This document shows, piece by piece, positions 30,101-35,589 of a stretch of 64,000 nt of DNA (positions are counted from its first letter, which is position 1; every line of letters begins with the position of its first letter). The DNA comes from Saxidomus purpurata. Lineage: Eukaryota; Mollusca; Bivalvia; Venerida; Veneridae. Location: assembly GCA_022818135.1 (NCBI GenBank), contig JAFMSR010000005.1:36279959-36343958 (forward strand), in the 5' to 3' direction. The position numbers and the translations under genes are program-made. Under the pieces are notes generated by a model. It ran no database searches. It saw only the letters and a list, made by a program, of their open reading frames with translations, and had not been told where the DNA came from.

Positions 30101-33100
30101 GTTTCATCTTTATATTATGGTTGATTGTTGTGAATTTCACGCATGAATGAATTCGTAACGGGTATAGATTCAATTCGATATTCGTAACTGTTTCAAATGA
30201 GATCGTCATTAATTTTCTTCTTTATAACATTTCAGAGCAGAAAACTATTACTTAAGTATTGTAGCATATATTCAACTTGTCACATTGGTACCCGTTACAA
30301 ATTCATTCATGCGTGAAATCCACAACAATCAACCATAATATAAACATGAAACGCGCGCAAAAAGCGAATTTCACCTATACCAATGCTTTAGCAATAGTTT
30401 TCTGCTTTGAAAAGTAAAAGAAGAAAATTAATGACGATCTCATTTGAAACAGTTACAAATTATCGAATTTTACCTATACATGTTCAAAATATATTCGTTA
30501 CTTACGTAACTAACATTTTGATAACATTATTAGTCACTGAGTGCTTAACATATCTTAACATATCTTAACATATTTTTGAAATTTATAACAGCCAGTTTGA
30601 AGGGTTTTATCAGCTGGTGCTATTGTGGCGCAGTGGTAGCGCGTTCGCCTAAAGATTGGAGGGTCCTGGGTTCGACCCCTTCGGTCCCACCCGTGTCCTT
30701 AGTCAATATTATCTCTCTCTTCCGTCTAGAGCGATTAATATAAGTTGTAAGAACGATAATACATGAATGAGTATGAATGAATCAGCTTTATAGCTTTTTG
30801 CCTTAGATCTCTTAACCACGTATGAATTGCAATACACAAGACTATGAAAGTCCTACGCAGTACGCATCCATCTCATAAAGCACATATATTTTTCACTTAC
30901 TTGGCTTTGACTGTGACCAGTATATCAGGCGTATCCAGTAAGATGAATGGCACATCCACTTGGACTGTAACATCAAATGACGGCAGCACTGAAATGGTGT
31001 TTTGAGAAGCAAATTTACAATAAACTGTATGAGAGTTGTAAAACGTACTTTGAGATCCCCAATGTACTGTATAAAGGACTGAATCAACGAGTACAAACTT
31101 CCGACACGATCCGTGTCAGAGCTCCAGCATTTTATTAAAGCCAGAATACAATAAAGCTGTATTAATCTACCACTTCTGATATCTCCCTTGGTTTGATTTC
31201 GTATGCAGTTACTCGGTATGTATGGTCTATTTTTAGGCGTGTACAAAAATGAGGAGGAAAATATATAAGCTACATTGTACTAGAAAAGTGAGTGCTCACC
31301 GTATTCTTGAACTTCGAAGAGCGCTCGTGACTCCGTTTCAAACTGAAATTCAAAAGTAAAGTACGATTTCACTTTCAATAGAAACATATTGCAGGTTAAT
31401 ATCTTATTAAACCTAAAGTGATCTAAGATACGAGTTTACTTCAATGTTGAAATACTTATGATCGTTCTTAGTATATAAACAATACAATTATAACCTTGCT
31501 AAACTTTTAATGTGACAGTTCCATGCCTTTCACACTAGTCTTTCAAAATCTTGCTTACAGCCGACTTTTAAAACTTTGCGGCGGCAGTTGATCGAAACCT
31601 AATCGGCCCGGACGATGCACGTGAGGCATTATTACTACATTTGTAGTACATTACCTGACCCTTATAGAAAGCCCTTGCTGTCCAAATTCCTGTTTCAGGA
31701 TACGGGGGTAAGGTGAACTCGTTTTCAAAGAATCCGCTAGCACTATCACTCCTCGTCTTTCTGGCCATAGTCAGATTAGATGGACTCTCAAATGAAAAGA
31801 AATATCAGGTTAAATGGAGTCTAAAATGAAATGAAATATCAGGTAAGATGGACTCTACAATGAAATGAAATATCAGGTTAGATGGATTCTACGATGAAAC
31901 GAAACATCAGGTTATTAATGCACGCTTAAATGAAATGAAATATCAGGTTAAATGGACGCTAAAATGAAACGAAATATCAGATTAAATGGATGCTAAAATG
32001 AAACGAAACATCAGGTTAAATGGACGCTTAAATGAAATAAAATATCAGGTTAAATGGACGCTAAAATGAAATAAAATATCAGGTTAAATGGACGCTTAAA
32101 TGAAATAAAATATCAGGTTAAATGGACGCTTAAATGAAATAAAATATCAGGTTACATAGACTCTCAAATGAAATATCCGGTCAGATACTACCTATCTATT
32201 AACGGAATACAAATCCTGAATATTCCGCATTCGAAGATGTAAGTCGGCCTGTAAAATAGCTGTAAACAAAGGAAACTTTCAAACGAACCTGATGAAAAAG
32301 ACAAAACAGTTGTGTTATTCTGCCCAACTACATAGTAATTATTCGTCTGTATCACCATTATTTTTACAACATCCGTGAGTAGAATAAAGAGTTCAGAAAT
32401 GGGACTTTTCGTCATAAAAAGAAAACAGAAATAAGATTTCTCGTGAGTAACACTAAAGTTTACCACATCATTTCAACGCTCAAATACCTTTTATTTTAGC
32501 ATTGTCGTTTTTAACAGACAGTCCGGTAACCAAAAGAATTACACCTGAACTTTTCAGTATAGTGGGACATCATACTTCAAATAATAGGGGATATCCAACA
32601 GCCTCTAACAAGAGTTGTCAATATTTGCTCGAACCAGCGACAGTAACATCTCATTCAGCGGAAAATCATGATTATAACGCGTGTCTCTTTTGGCATAATT
32701 AACCTACTCCACGGATACAGCAGCCTCGGAATCTGAAACTGCATTTATATAACTAGTTAACCGCTGATAAAACTACACTACGGTTGCCGAGGAGATTATT
32801 CTTACCCTTAGGCCGGACCTTTATAAAAACCACTAAACGAGAATGGTCCTACACTGCCTTGGAAGATATGTACATGTACGAGTGTCAAATAATCTAAAAG
32901 GCGTGAACGGTATATGTGTTTGTTTCTTTCCATAGTAACAAAATCGGTTTGCGAGTTCAAACGTTGGTTTTCTCAAAGCTTTGGTTTTATTCCTGGTACT
33001 GAAGGCCATTTCACAGAAGAAGCAATATAATTGGACATTGAGGAAAAAACTCATTCTGTTAAACTACAACACTTCAATGATTGTTTGCAAAGTAGTTTAG

Positions 33101-35589
33101 GTAAAGCTGTTCCAGAAAGATAAGAGATAGACAGAAGCTTATTTATAATTTCAAGAGGTTAAGGATAGCAAATTATACAGCACGTGACAAACTGTAGTAT
33201 TTAAAGGAACAAAAAATAAAGTGAAAATACGCTGATAAGTAGTACGGATAACATGGAAACTAACACACGAATTGCAAATAAATAGGACATTTTTATACTC
33301 AAACAAGAATAATTTGGAAAATTTCACTCATGTCGTTCAATACAAACCCATAGTACAGTGGTTAACATCATAGATATGTAATAACAGAAGCTGAACATTT
33401 CAATATTAAACTGACAAACATGTTTTATACAAATGCGTTTAAAAAGGAGAAAGATAGGGAGATTCGAACCTGGACCGAAACAAGGATAGATGAATAAGAT
33501 TAAAGATTTGTAAATAAGTGAATACGTCACTGTCTAAATTCAGCGGTAGGACAGTAAGTTGATTTAACCGAATATCGTGAATCAAAGCGTTAAAAGCACA
33601 AAAAGGCTTGCGTCATGAAAACAGTCATTTGACGTGTAATGAGAGCCCATCAGTGATAAAGTACTCATAAAAGTTATTCATCTGCTGCGATAAAGATTAA
33701 GAAAAGTGTATGCAACTATATATAGTCTACAGGAAAAAAAATGTTAAACGATATGGCGGAATAAGTAAATTATAAATAAAATGAAAAAAAATGGAACGAA
33801 ATAGTGTCATTTTTTCATTGTTTTTATGCTGTATGCTATATTTGCCCTGATGATATAGTGAAACCGGTTGGCAAGTACAAATAGAAAACTCATATAGTTT
33901 CATTTTTCATTTCATTTTAGTCTACAGGATATAGAAAAAACATCTTATTTATACATGTAATGAGAAAATATCCAATCAAGACTGAAATTTATGTTGTTGT
34001 TTTTTTTAAACTTCGCGAATTTTGACATCACCTGTAAGAGCTATTATTCTAAACTTCCTATTTCAAAATACTTGTATTTTCATTTCAGCAATGTTGCAAA
34101 GTGCCGATACTTACGATAATGTCCGTACCCACTTGCCAGCCATCTACGGCCCTCAGCGACTCGTCAAGTGCTAATGTCCTTACTTTAACTGAAATCATCA
34201 AAACACACTTTTTTGATACATTGTTTATTCATCATACGATTTGAAATTCTATTTTGAGAATTTTGTGTGACGTTTATTCGTATAACAGAATACTTGTGCG
34301 TTCATCTGTTCGTTTCTCTGCCTAGGAGTAAACACTCATGTGTGCTGTTGAGATTTTGTTTATAGTGTTTCTAGTAAAAGCAAACCTAAAGACAAGACTG
34401 TATCCAGGCAGAGAGAAACGTATGCGCTATTCCTTCACGGTTGATACACTTGAAAATAATAAATGGCATCACAGTTTTTTTCCGATAAGTGATCCTTTTT
34501 CACAAAGCTACAAAATGACAAACCTTTTTGGTGTGGAGTATAAATTGGTTTGCCTGTCTGTACAATCAGGTAGCCGGTCTGATAGCTCAATATTACATCC
34601 CTACATTGTTCATGATCTCCATGTTGAGAGCACACAGTGATTTCTCTCGGCTTCTCCTCGACAACAGTGTAGAACAAATCATTCTCTGTTACCTTGACGG
34701 TTGTCTTGGATGGTGTTGCTGAACAAAAGAAATTAATAAAACGATTTGCTTATTTATTCGTTTACAGAATTTAAAGCATTGAACTGGCCGGGGTTTTAAC
34801 TGTTGCGAATCTGTCAGGGAGCATTTTACCATTTGCATTTATAATATAGTCAGAATGTTCGTTTTTGCTTGTATAAACTTAAGATATATTAGATCATTTA
34901 GGATGTTTCAAAGGCAAATACTAGAATATGATATACATGTAGACTCTTTTACTGCATAAATGTGTTATGAAAAATGGTCAGGCACAGAAGTGATATTACC
35001 TTCATCTTGAACGACAACATTTTGTGTAGAAAACTGTTTTTCGCCGAACTGGAGCCATACCTAAAATAAAATGATTACCATTTCAAAAACGGAGATCTCT
35101 CCTGCCATATTTGAATATCTTTAAAACTTTCAATCTTTCTACATTACTGTTCATTTTTCAAAGAGGTGTTCAATGAAAATGTGAAAACGGCCGTCACTAA
35201 ATGCTAAAGCAGAATTCTATTTCCTTTTCTTCTGTCAGAACATACAGTACAAGATAAGTTAGCCTGTGTCACATTCTGTACTCAGTATATAAAATCTAAG
35301 AGGGCGATAATTCTTACTGGCATATTGAACTGTTGGAAGCTTTCCAATTATTCCCCGACTTTCCTAAAAAGATACTTAGAAATAGGCTGATTGGATGTAC
35401 ATAAGGCATGCTGTGGACAAAGCCCAAAACAATGTTCATTTTTGGCCTAAAATCATGTTTATCTTTATATACATGTGTATGTATATTACCTTGACTTCGG
35501 CATTTCTCAATCCAAACACACTCACAATCACGGTTTCTCCGTGTTCATAGCGTATTACATTCGGTACGGTGACGAAGTAGTAACCATCA
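279..35589 (-). CDS. C3: Complement C3/C4/C5-type thioester protein (split gene, both ends missing)
   Basis: A central complement/opsonin-type secreted protein: proteolysis exposes an internal thioester that bonds covalently to target surfaces (family knowledge). I joined 36 exons by GT/AG sites and matching phase, giving about 1,530 residues; human C3 is about 1,660, so a signal-peptide exon and the C345C end are missing. Domain order: MG1-MG6, RRKRR basic site (~res 611), PDSITNW motif and MG7, CUB part 1, thioester domain with GCGEQ (~res 902) and PVIHREM (~res 1020), CUB part 2, a Cys/Pro-rich linker with a second RRKRR (~res 1325), MG8, CxC/C345C start. The C345C domain and C3-type histidine motif separate it from A2M, CD109 and insect TEPs. 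No anaphylatoxin exon seen. Exons below are numbered v1-v36 in order of translation. Confidence 0.93.
1162..1254 (-). CDS. C3: C3-like exon v35: start of C345C/netrin-like domain
   Basis: 93 bp, phase 1 to 1. Reads ILCAQGEVLDKISC and ends VRHCDWI. The first Cys completes the CxCxxxxC spacing of C3, and LDK.xC fits 'LdkaC'. The donor is weak (gtttcg); an inner gtgaag donor at about 1238 would give an 18-bp micro-exon in the same phase, so the right boundary of translation is uncertain. Confidence 0.65.
1425..1523 (-). CDS. C3: C3-like exon v34: linker to C345C with C-x-C motif
   Basis: 99 bp, phase 1 to 1. Reads DQSCTQFYGTGPNQG and ends QQCQCLQ. This follows human C3/C4 (SC..FY ... C.CAE..C), which is absent from A2M, CD109 and insect TEPs. 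Confidence 0.93.
1847..1955 (-). CDS. C3: C3-like exon v33: MG8 end
   Basis: 109 bp, phase 0 to 1. Reads QPSSVKVYDYYNP, near-identical to the 'p..v.vYdYYnpe' ending of C3/C4 MG8. Confidence 0.96.
2243..3330 (+). repeat. Mollusc-type dispersed repeat with ~175-bp tandem units
   Basis: Begins with 'acaagagctgtccct' and ends with a cggacggacaga run and 'ttcgggggcata'. In between, four units of about 170-180 bp each carry TGACCTTGACCTTTGA, 'gacgtgggtcttgcacgcga', 'cgtcttgatgtgctagacat' and 'tgacaaagttacag'. Lies in the intron between v32 and v33. Further copies at 8.8, 43.1 and 49.3 kb. Confidence 0.9.
3531..3611 (-). CDS. C3: C3-like exon v32: MG8
   Basis: 81 bp, phase 0 to 0. Reads VEDNENIARYEMPTSGKG and then FVVFYLQK, the 'i.ryE......vi.Yldk' segment of MG8. 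Confidence 0.94.
3872..3959 (-). CDS. C3: C3-like exon v31: MG8
   Basis: 88 bp, phase 2 to 0. Reads DKEFGMSIVNFGLETGVEVV, equivalent to the 'gmsi.di.l.tGf' strand of MG8. Confidence 0.94.
4231..4775 (+). repeat. Dispersed repeat, 'acaagagggccaagatggcc' family
   Basis: Starts acaagagggccaagatggcc, contains units with 'ggtagaggtccactagacaa' and 'aagctctaggccttgt', then a gacggacgacggac run and ends at 'agctcacccgggcgtagtca'. A family I recognise as abundant in bivalve genomes. In the intron between v30 and v31. Confidence 0.85.
4915..5097 (-). CDS. C3: C3-like exon v30: Cys/Pro-rich linker with second RRKRR site
   Basis: 183 bp, phase 2 to 2. Encodes NCDICGRCEQ (a CxxCxxC cluster), a run of five prolines in an acidic Pro-rich stretch, then FGRRKRRANRKVRATSTKKC leading into MG8. 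In human C4 the alpha/gamma processing site (a run of arginines) sits at this same place, just before MG8; two-chain C3 lacks it. Confidence 0.9.
5739..5926 (-). CDS. C3: C3-like exon v29: CUB part 2 end
   Basis: 188 bp, phase 0 to 2. Reads ELEVRVTGTGTGRMIIDLRY then CPFDISYIEVDDVED. The 'G.G...v...Y' strand and the 'C.FdI' segment fit C3. Confidence 0.94.
6844..6999 (-). CDS. C3: C3-like exon v28: TED/CUB part 2
   Basis: 156 bp, phase 0 to 0. Begins DTVVGLQALSKYS, continuing 'TQDTvvaLqAL.ky', and ends NTVVQQIAKN. Confidence 0.96.
7612..7784 (-). CDS. C3: C3-like exon v27: thioester domain end
   Basis: 173 bp, phase 1 to 0. Contains SAHAVESTAYALLAMLQLGD then IVRWLTSQRDARGSFRTTQ, matching 've.TsYALLalL......v.WL..qr...Ggf.sTQ'. 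Confidence 0.97.
8782..9168 (+). repeat. Short copy of the TGACCTTGACCTTTGA repeat
   Basis: Same head ('aacaagagctgtccct'), one internal unit and tail ('ttttaatatgcc...gggggc') as the 2.2-3.3 kb array. In the intron between v26 and v27. Confidence 0.85.
9501..9626. mobile_element. Fold-back (MITE-like) palindrome
   Basis: The two halves are near-perfect reverse complements: atgcggtatttggttcagat...gggtaactgtttggcgggaa against the mirrored sequence ending gatctgaaccgcatg, with a short loop around 'cggcaaagcc'. No coding capacity. In the v26-v27 intron, 60 bp from exon v26. Confidence 0.8.
9686..9857 (-). CDS. C3: C3-like exon v26: thioester domain
   Basis: 172 bp, phase 0 to 1. Contains NPYLLAISTYALAMAKSKKK, the 'sYt.AiagYALa' helix. 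The acceptor is the ttttcaag 12 nt inside a more upstream ag; only this one keeps the frame open. Confidence 0.92.
10261..10338 (-). CDS. C3: C3-like exon v25: thioester domain
   Basis: 78 bp, phase 0 to 0. Reads ERHPSLTAFVLVTLLECDI, the family 'ltAfVlisL.E' helix. Confidence 0.95.
11655..11820 (-). CDS. C3: C3-like exon v24: thioester domain with C3-type histidine
   Basis: 166 bp, phase 2 to 0. Reads LTAFVAKVFCQAKEVV and ends DHMPVIHREMI. The histidine in PVIH-x-EM matches the catalytic His of human C3 (PVIHQEMI), which favours transfer of the thioester acyl group to hydroxyls. Confidence 0.97.
13033..13111 (-). CDS. C3: C3-like exon v23: thioester domain
   Basis: 79 bp, phase 1 to 2. Reads EVSQYRHSDGSYAARQHRQS, then STW completed by the next exon; compare C3 'a.....ps..WLTAyV'. 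Confidence 0.95.
13602..13790 (-). CDS. C3: C3-like exon v22: thioester motif GCGEQ
   Basis: 189 bp, phase 1 to 1. Contains QQPAGCGEQTMIRLAPTVYA. The Cys and Gln of GCGEQ form the internal thioester in C3, C4 and most TEPs. The surrounding 'P.GCGEQ.Mi.laP.vyam.YL' pattern is fully kept. Confidence 0.98.
14913..15068 (-). mobile_element. tRNA-derived SINE copy
   Basis: On the minus strand: an A-box-like 'tagtggcgcatttgcctc', a B box 'gggttcgagccc', then a body with 'cctcttcgaggttgattcca' and 'gagtctcgagaggga'. The same head and body recur at 30.6, 58.7 and 60.9 kb, so this is a SINE family rather than a tRNA gene. In the v21-v22 intron. Confidence 0.8.
15167..15268 (-). CDS. C3: C3-like exon v21: CUB to thioester domain
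   Basis: 102 bp, phase 1 to 1. Reads DNNEQAGRVYTVDLTLPRKS and then SIAGSGSATGYMQ. The donor was chosen by phase (CAAA/gtacga); no other GT gives the phase that the GCGEQ exon requires. Confidence 0.8.
16200..17160 (+). repeat. Tandem array of the 'aagatggcc' repeat family
   Basis: About five degenerate units of roughly 150-180 bp, each with 'agctctaggccttgtggttt', 'aaaccaagtgaccccc', and 'ttggtagaggtccactagac', closed by gacggacgacggac and 'aaaagctcaacc'. In the v20-v21 intron. Confidence 0.85.
17259..17355 (-). CDS. C3: C3-like exon v20: CUB part 1
   Basis: 97 bp, phase 0 to 1. Begins NEGIEEQMTIQVCLDP, matching 'pEGi....' that follows 'R.sl.V' in C3. A gttagt donor closes it. Confidence 0.88.
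17622..17843 (-). CDS. C3: C3-like exon v19: MG7/CUB
   Basis: 222 bp, phase 0 to 0. Contains VRFPMIPLKHGKFTITVTAI, the 'v.f.i.PlktG...i.v.A' strand, ending VIRKPLYVA. Confidence 0.94.
18595..18761 (-). CDS. C3: C3-like exon v18: MG7
   Basis: 167 bp, phase 1 to 0. Reads GITPDKGMCIADPVDVKAF then RDFFIQLDLPYKATRLE, matching 'kGiCvadP.evtv..dFFidL.lPys.vR.E'. Confidence 0.96.
19110..19177 (-). CDS. C3: C3-like exon v17: PDSITNW motif
   Basis: 68 bp, phase 2 to 1. Reads KGNKMKVLSYPDSITNWIIQ; 'DSITtW' is one of the strongest signatures of C3/A2M-family proteins. Confidence 0.96.
20010..20835 (+). repeat. Repeat array plus ~320-bp tandem duplication overlapping exon v16
   Basis: Units of the same family are followed by two copies of a ~320-bp block (about 20175-20492 and 20500-20835). 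Both contain 'aatcagtccca', 'gatttat.agaagaa', 'tgttcatactcatctagtcg' and 'aaaagccacgatt'. The second copy includes the real last ~35 bp of exon v16; the first is a decayed duplicate. Confidence 0.8.
20800..20935 (-). CDS. C3: C3-like exon v16: alpha-chain start, no anaphylatoxin domain
   Basis: 136 bp, phase 1 to 2. Reads TITKSFDDESDYVSDLARLV and then RSDSRESWLFEVVRLD, equivalent to the post-anaphylatoxin 'FPESWLW' segment of C3. It follows the RRKRR site almost directly, with no six-cysteine ANA domain. The donor region is duplicated in the following intron. Confidence 0.92.
21157..21212. repeat. Short inverted repeat
   Basis: ggttttaatggacgcaa is mirrored by ttgcgaccattaaaacc with a ~20 bp centre. 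In the v15-v16 intron, where an anaphylatoxin exon would be expected. No function inferred. Confidence 0.6.
21886..21991 (-). CDS. C3: C3-like exon v15: MG6 end with basic (furin-type) beta/alpha site
   Basis: 106 bp, phase 0 to 1. Starts KTGLTVLTNAMIDEQEL (C3 'aGLtf.t') and ends with SSDCQENRRKRRDSD. The RRKRR sits where C3/C4/C5 carry their tetrabasic beta/alpha cleavage site; cleavage itself is inferred from family knowledge. Confidence 0.92.
22430..22504 (-). CDS. C3: C3-like exon v14: MG6
   Basis: 75 bp, phase 0 to 0. Reads MFETLESHDLGCGEGSGR then SSADVFK, aligned with the C3 'v..adiGC..GsGkd...vF' segment. Confidence 0.94.
22728..22877 (-). CDS. C3: C3-like exon v13: MG6
   Basis: 150 bp, phase 0 to 0. 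Contains KPGSNDMLSITGD and VGLNVMDKALLSPNNKNVL, equivalent to the family 'aVDkgvlll...n.lt' strand of MG6. Confidence 0.94.
23425..23513 (+). repeat. ATA/ATC trinucleotide microsatellite
   Basis: Mixed (ATA)n and (ATC)n tracts about 40 bp from the donor side of exon v12. Confidence 0.9.
23553..23750 (-). CDS. C3: C3-like exon v12: MG5
   Basis: 198 bp, phase 0 to 0. Reads VVTRGKVVYTKFKES through RLLVFYVGKGNNVLVADSV and KFDVDQKC, matching the C3 segment ending 'vAdSvwvdV...C'. Confidence 0.94.
24139..24185 (+). repeat. (GT)n microsatellite followed by poly-T
   Basis: About 23 GT units and then a T tract, in the intron upstream of v12. Confidence 0.95.
25139..25171 (-). CDS. C3: Candidate C3-like micro-exon between v11 and v12 (MG5)
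   Basis: 33 bp, phase 0 to 0, reading AEGQGEYHVYQ into the VVTRGKVVY of v12. This fits the MG5 pattern and has a good gtaatt donor, but the acceptor (ttgctgag) is weak. The same frame stays MG5-like a little upstream (WYVIF), then hits TGA, so the true exon may be longer and disrupted or mis-assembled. Confidence 0.45.
25591..25683 (-). CDS. C3: C3-like exon v11: MG4/MG5
   Basis: 93 bp, phase 0 to 0, with good tttacag acceptor and gtgaga donor. Reads DNRQESDRFYVEAYVGYN then QIQVERTFD, corresponding to the start of MG5. The next dozen residues expected for MG5 are not found cleanly. Confidence 0.85.
26275..26442 (-). CDS. C3: C3-like exon v10: MG4
   Basis: 168 bp, phase 0 to 0. Reads IDMMFANGQPAMGKDIRAHM (family 'v.v.n.dG.pa...v.v') and ends in a TDSKGHAIF segment typical of the MG4 'T...G.a.f.i' strand. 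Confidence 0.92.
26729..27873. mobile_element. Pogo/Tigger-like TIR element, non-autonomous
   Basis: Left end CAGTAATCTCCGTATATA and right end mirrored as TTATAAGCGGAGTTTACTG, each flanked by TA, the target-site duplication expected for Tc1/mariner/pogo superfamily elements. The left ~280 bp is a minisatellite of 'aactccggatataacgt' units that look like amplified TIR sequence. No transposase ORF recognised. It sits in the v9-v10 intron, its right end 26 nt from the v9 donor. Confidence 0.8.
26757..26925 (+). repeat. ~20-bp minisatellite of TIR-like units
   Basis: At least eight units of 'gatataacgtaactccg' with small changes, inside the pogo-like element. An ORF across it on the minus strand (repeating LYPELRYIRSY) is a product of the repeat. 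Confidence 0.9.
27902..28165 (-). CDS. C3: C3-like exon v9: MG3 end and MG4 start
   Basis: 264 bp, phase 0 to 0, the longest exon. Contains an E..SG..E-type strand and FKFSRSKLNFRPGWEYYLK, equivalent to the C3 segment 'I.F.kTPKYFKPG'. The donor lies 26 nt from the end of a pogo-like transposon in the following intron. Confidence 0.93.
28397..28499 (-). CDS. C3: C3-like exon v8: MG3
   Basis: 103 bp, phase 2 to 0. Reads KYVYGKPVDGNAWLTL, matching the family 'a.Y.yGkpV.G.a.v' segment of MG3. Confidence 0.93.
28967..29085 (+). repeat. ~60-bp direct repeat
   Basis: 'catcgcagatcgagctgttg' with downstream 'ttgtc.agaat.gtatat' occurs twice in tandem, and a third partial copy lies near 29679. In the v7-v8 intron. 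Confidence 0.8.
30086..30470. repeat. Two interleaved inverted repeats (A-B-A'-B')
   Basis: Arm A (about 30092-30163, containing 'ttatggttgattgttgtg') is mirrored at about 30287-30360. Arm B (about 30172-30252, containing 'tgtttcaaatgagatcgtca') is mirrored at about 30388-30468. Each pair spans the other's arm. Confidence 0.8.
30618..30768 (+). mobile_element. tRNA-derived SINE copy, plus strand
   Basis: tggcgcagtggtagcgcgtt (A-box region) and gggttcgacccc (B box), followed by 'gtctagagcgattaatataa' and 'gttgtaagaa', the reverse of the tail in the minus-strand copies. In the v7-v8 intron. Confidence 0.8.
30901..30988 (-). CDS. C3: C3-like exon v7: MG3
   Basis: 88 bp, phase 1 to 2. Reads VLPSFDVTVQVDVPFILLD, completing EYVLPSF, which opens MG3. 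Confidence 0.93.
31300..31342 (-). CDS. C3: C3-like exon v6: MG2/MG3 joint
   Basis: 43 bp, phase 0 to 1, reading FETESRALFEVQEY. With the next exon it forms the family motif F-x-V-x-E-Y-V-L-P-S-F. Confidence 0.92.
31655..31786 (-). CDS. C3: C3-like exon v5: MG2
   Basis: 132 bp, phase 0 to 0. Includes FFENEFTLPPYPETGIWTAR, the MG2 'L...p..G.W.i.A' segment. Its acceptor (tttcatttgag then AGT) is also the first unit of a 34-bp minisatellite filling the adjoining intron. Confidence 0.9.
31787..32180 (-). repeat. 34-bp minisatellite derived from the v5 splice acceptor
   Basis: About eleven units; on the minus strand each reads roughly 'cctgatatttcatttcattt' then 'tagcgtccatttaa'. The true acceptor of v5 is the final unit: cctgatatttcttttcatttgag followed by AGTCCATCTAATCTGA. 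The unit furthest upstream (about 32165-32180) is nearly identical to the functional one. Confidence 0.88.
32181..34114 (-). other. Intron v4-v5: no recognised feature beyond the minisatellite
   Basis: About 1.9 kb, AT-rich, scattered short ORFs with no family match. Inverted pieces around 33780-33930 ('tttcatttttcatttcattt') are low-complexity. Confidence 0.6.
34115..34188 (-). CDS. C3: C3-like exon v4: MG2
   Basis: 74 bp, phase 1 to 0, reading VKVRTLALDESLRAVDGWQ, the 'V.vR...lD..l.P' strand that follows the IYTP motif in A2M-family proteins. Confidence 0.9.
34524..34718 (-). CDS. C3: C3-like exon v3: MG1 end and MG2 start
   Basis: 195 bp, phase 1 to 1. Contains GYLIVQTGKPIYTPHQK, the highly conserved family motif that opens MG2 (Q-T-x-K-P-I-Y-T-P). 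Confidence 0.94.
35000..35060 (-). CDS. C3: C3-like exon v2: MG1
   Basis: Reads VWLQFGEKQFSTQNVVVQDE between a ttttag acceptor and a gtaata donor, phase 0 to 1. Continues the MG1 beta strands from v1. Confidence 0.88.
35490..35589 (-). CDS. C3: C3-like exon v1: MG1 start
   Basis: First exon recovered. It begins one base into a frame reading DGYYFVTVPNVIRYEHGE, the classic start of the mature A2M/C3 family chain, and ends in phase 0 at a GTAATA donor. The preceding exon (signal peptide, ending in phase 2) must lie at a higher coordinate; I could not identify it. Confidence 0.92.

Noticed and set aside
30618..30700. tRNA gene
   Set aside because: A and B boxes are present, but no acceptor-stem pairing, and the same head with the same tail recurs four times: a SINE.
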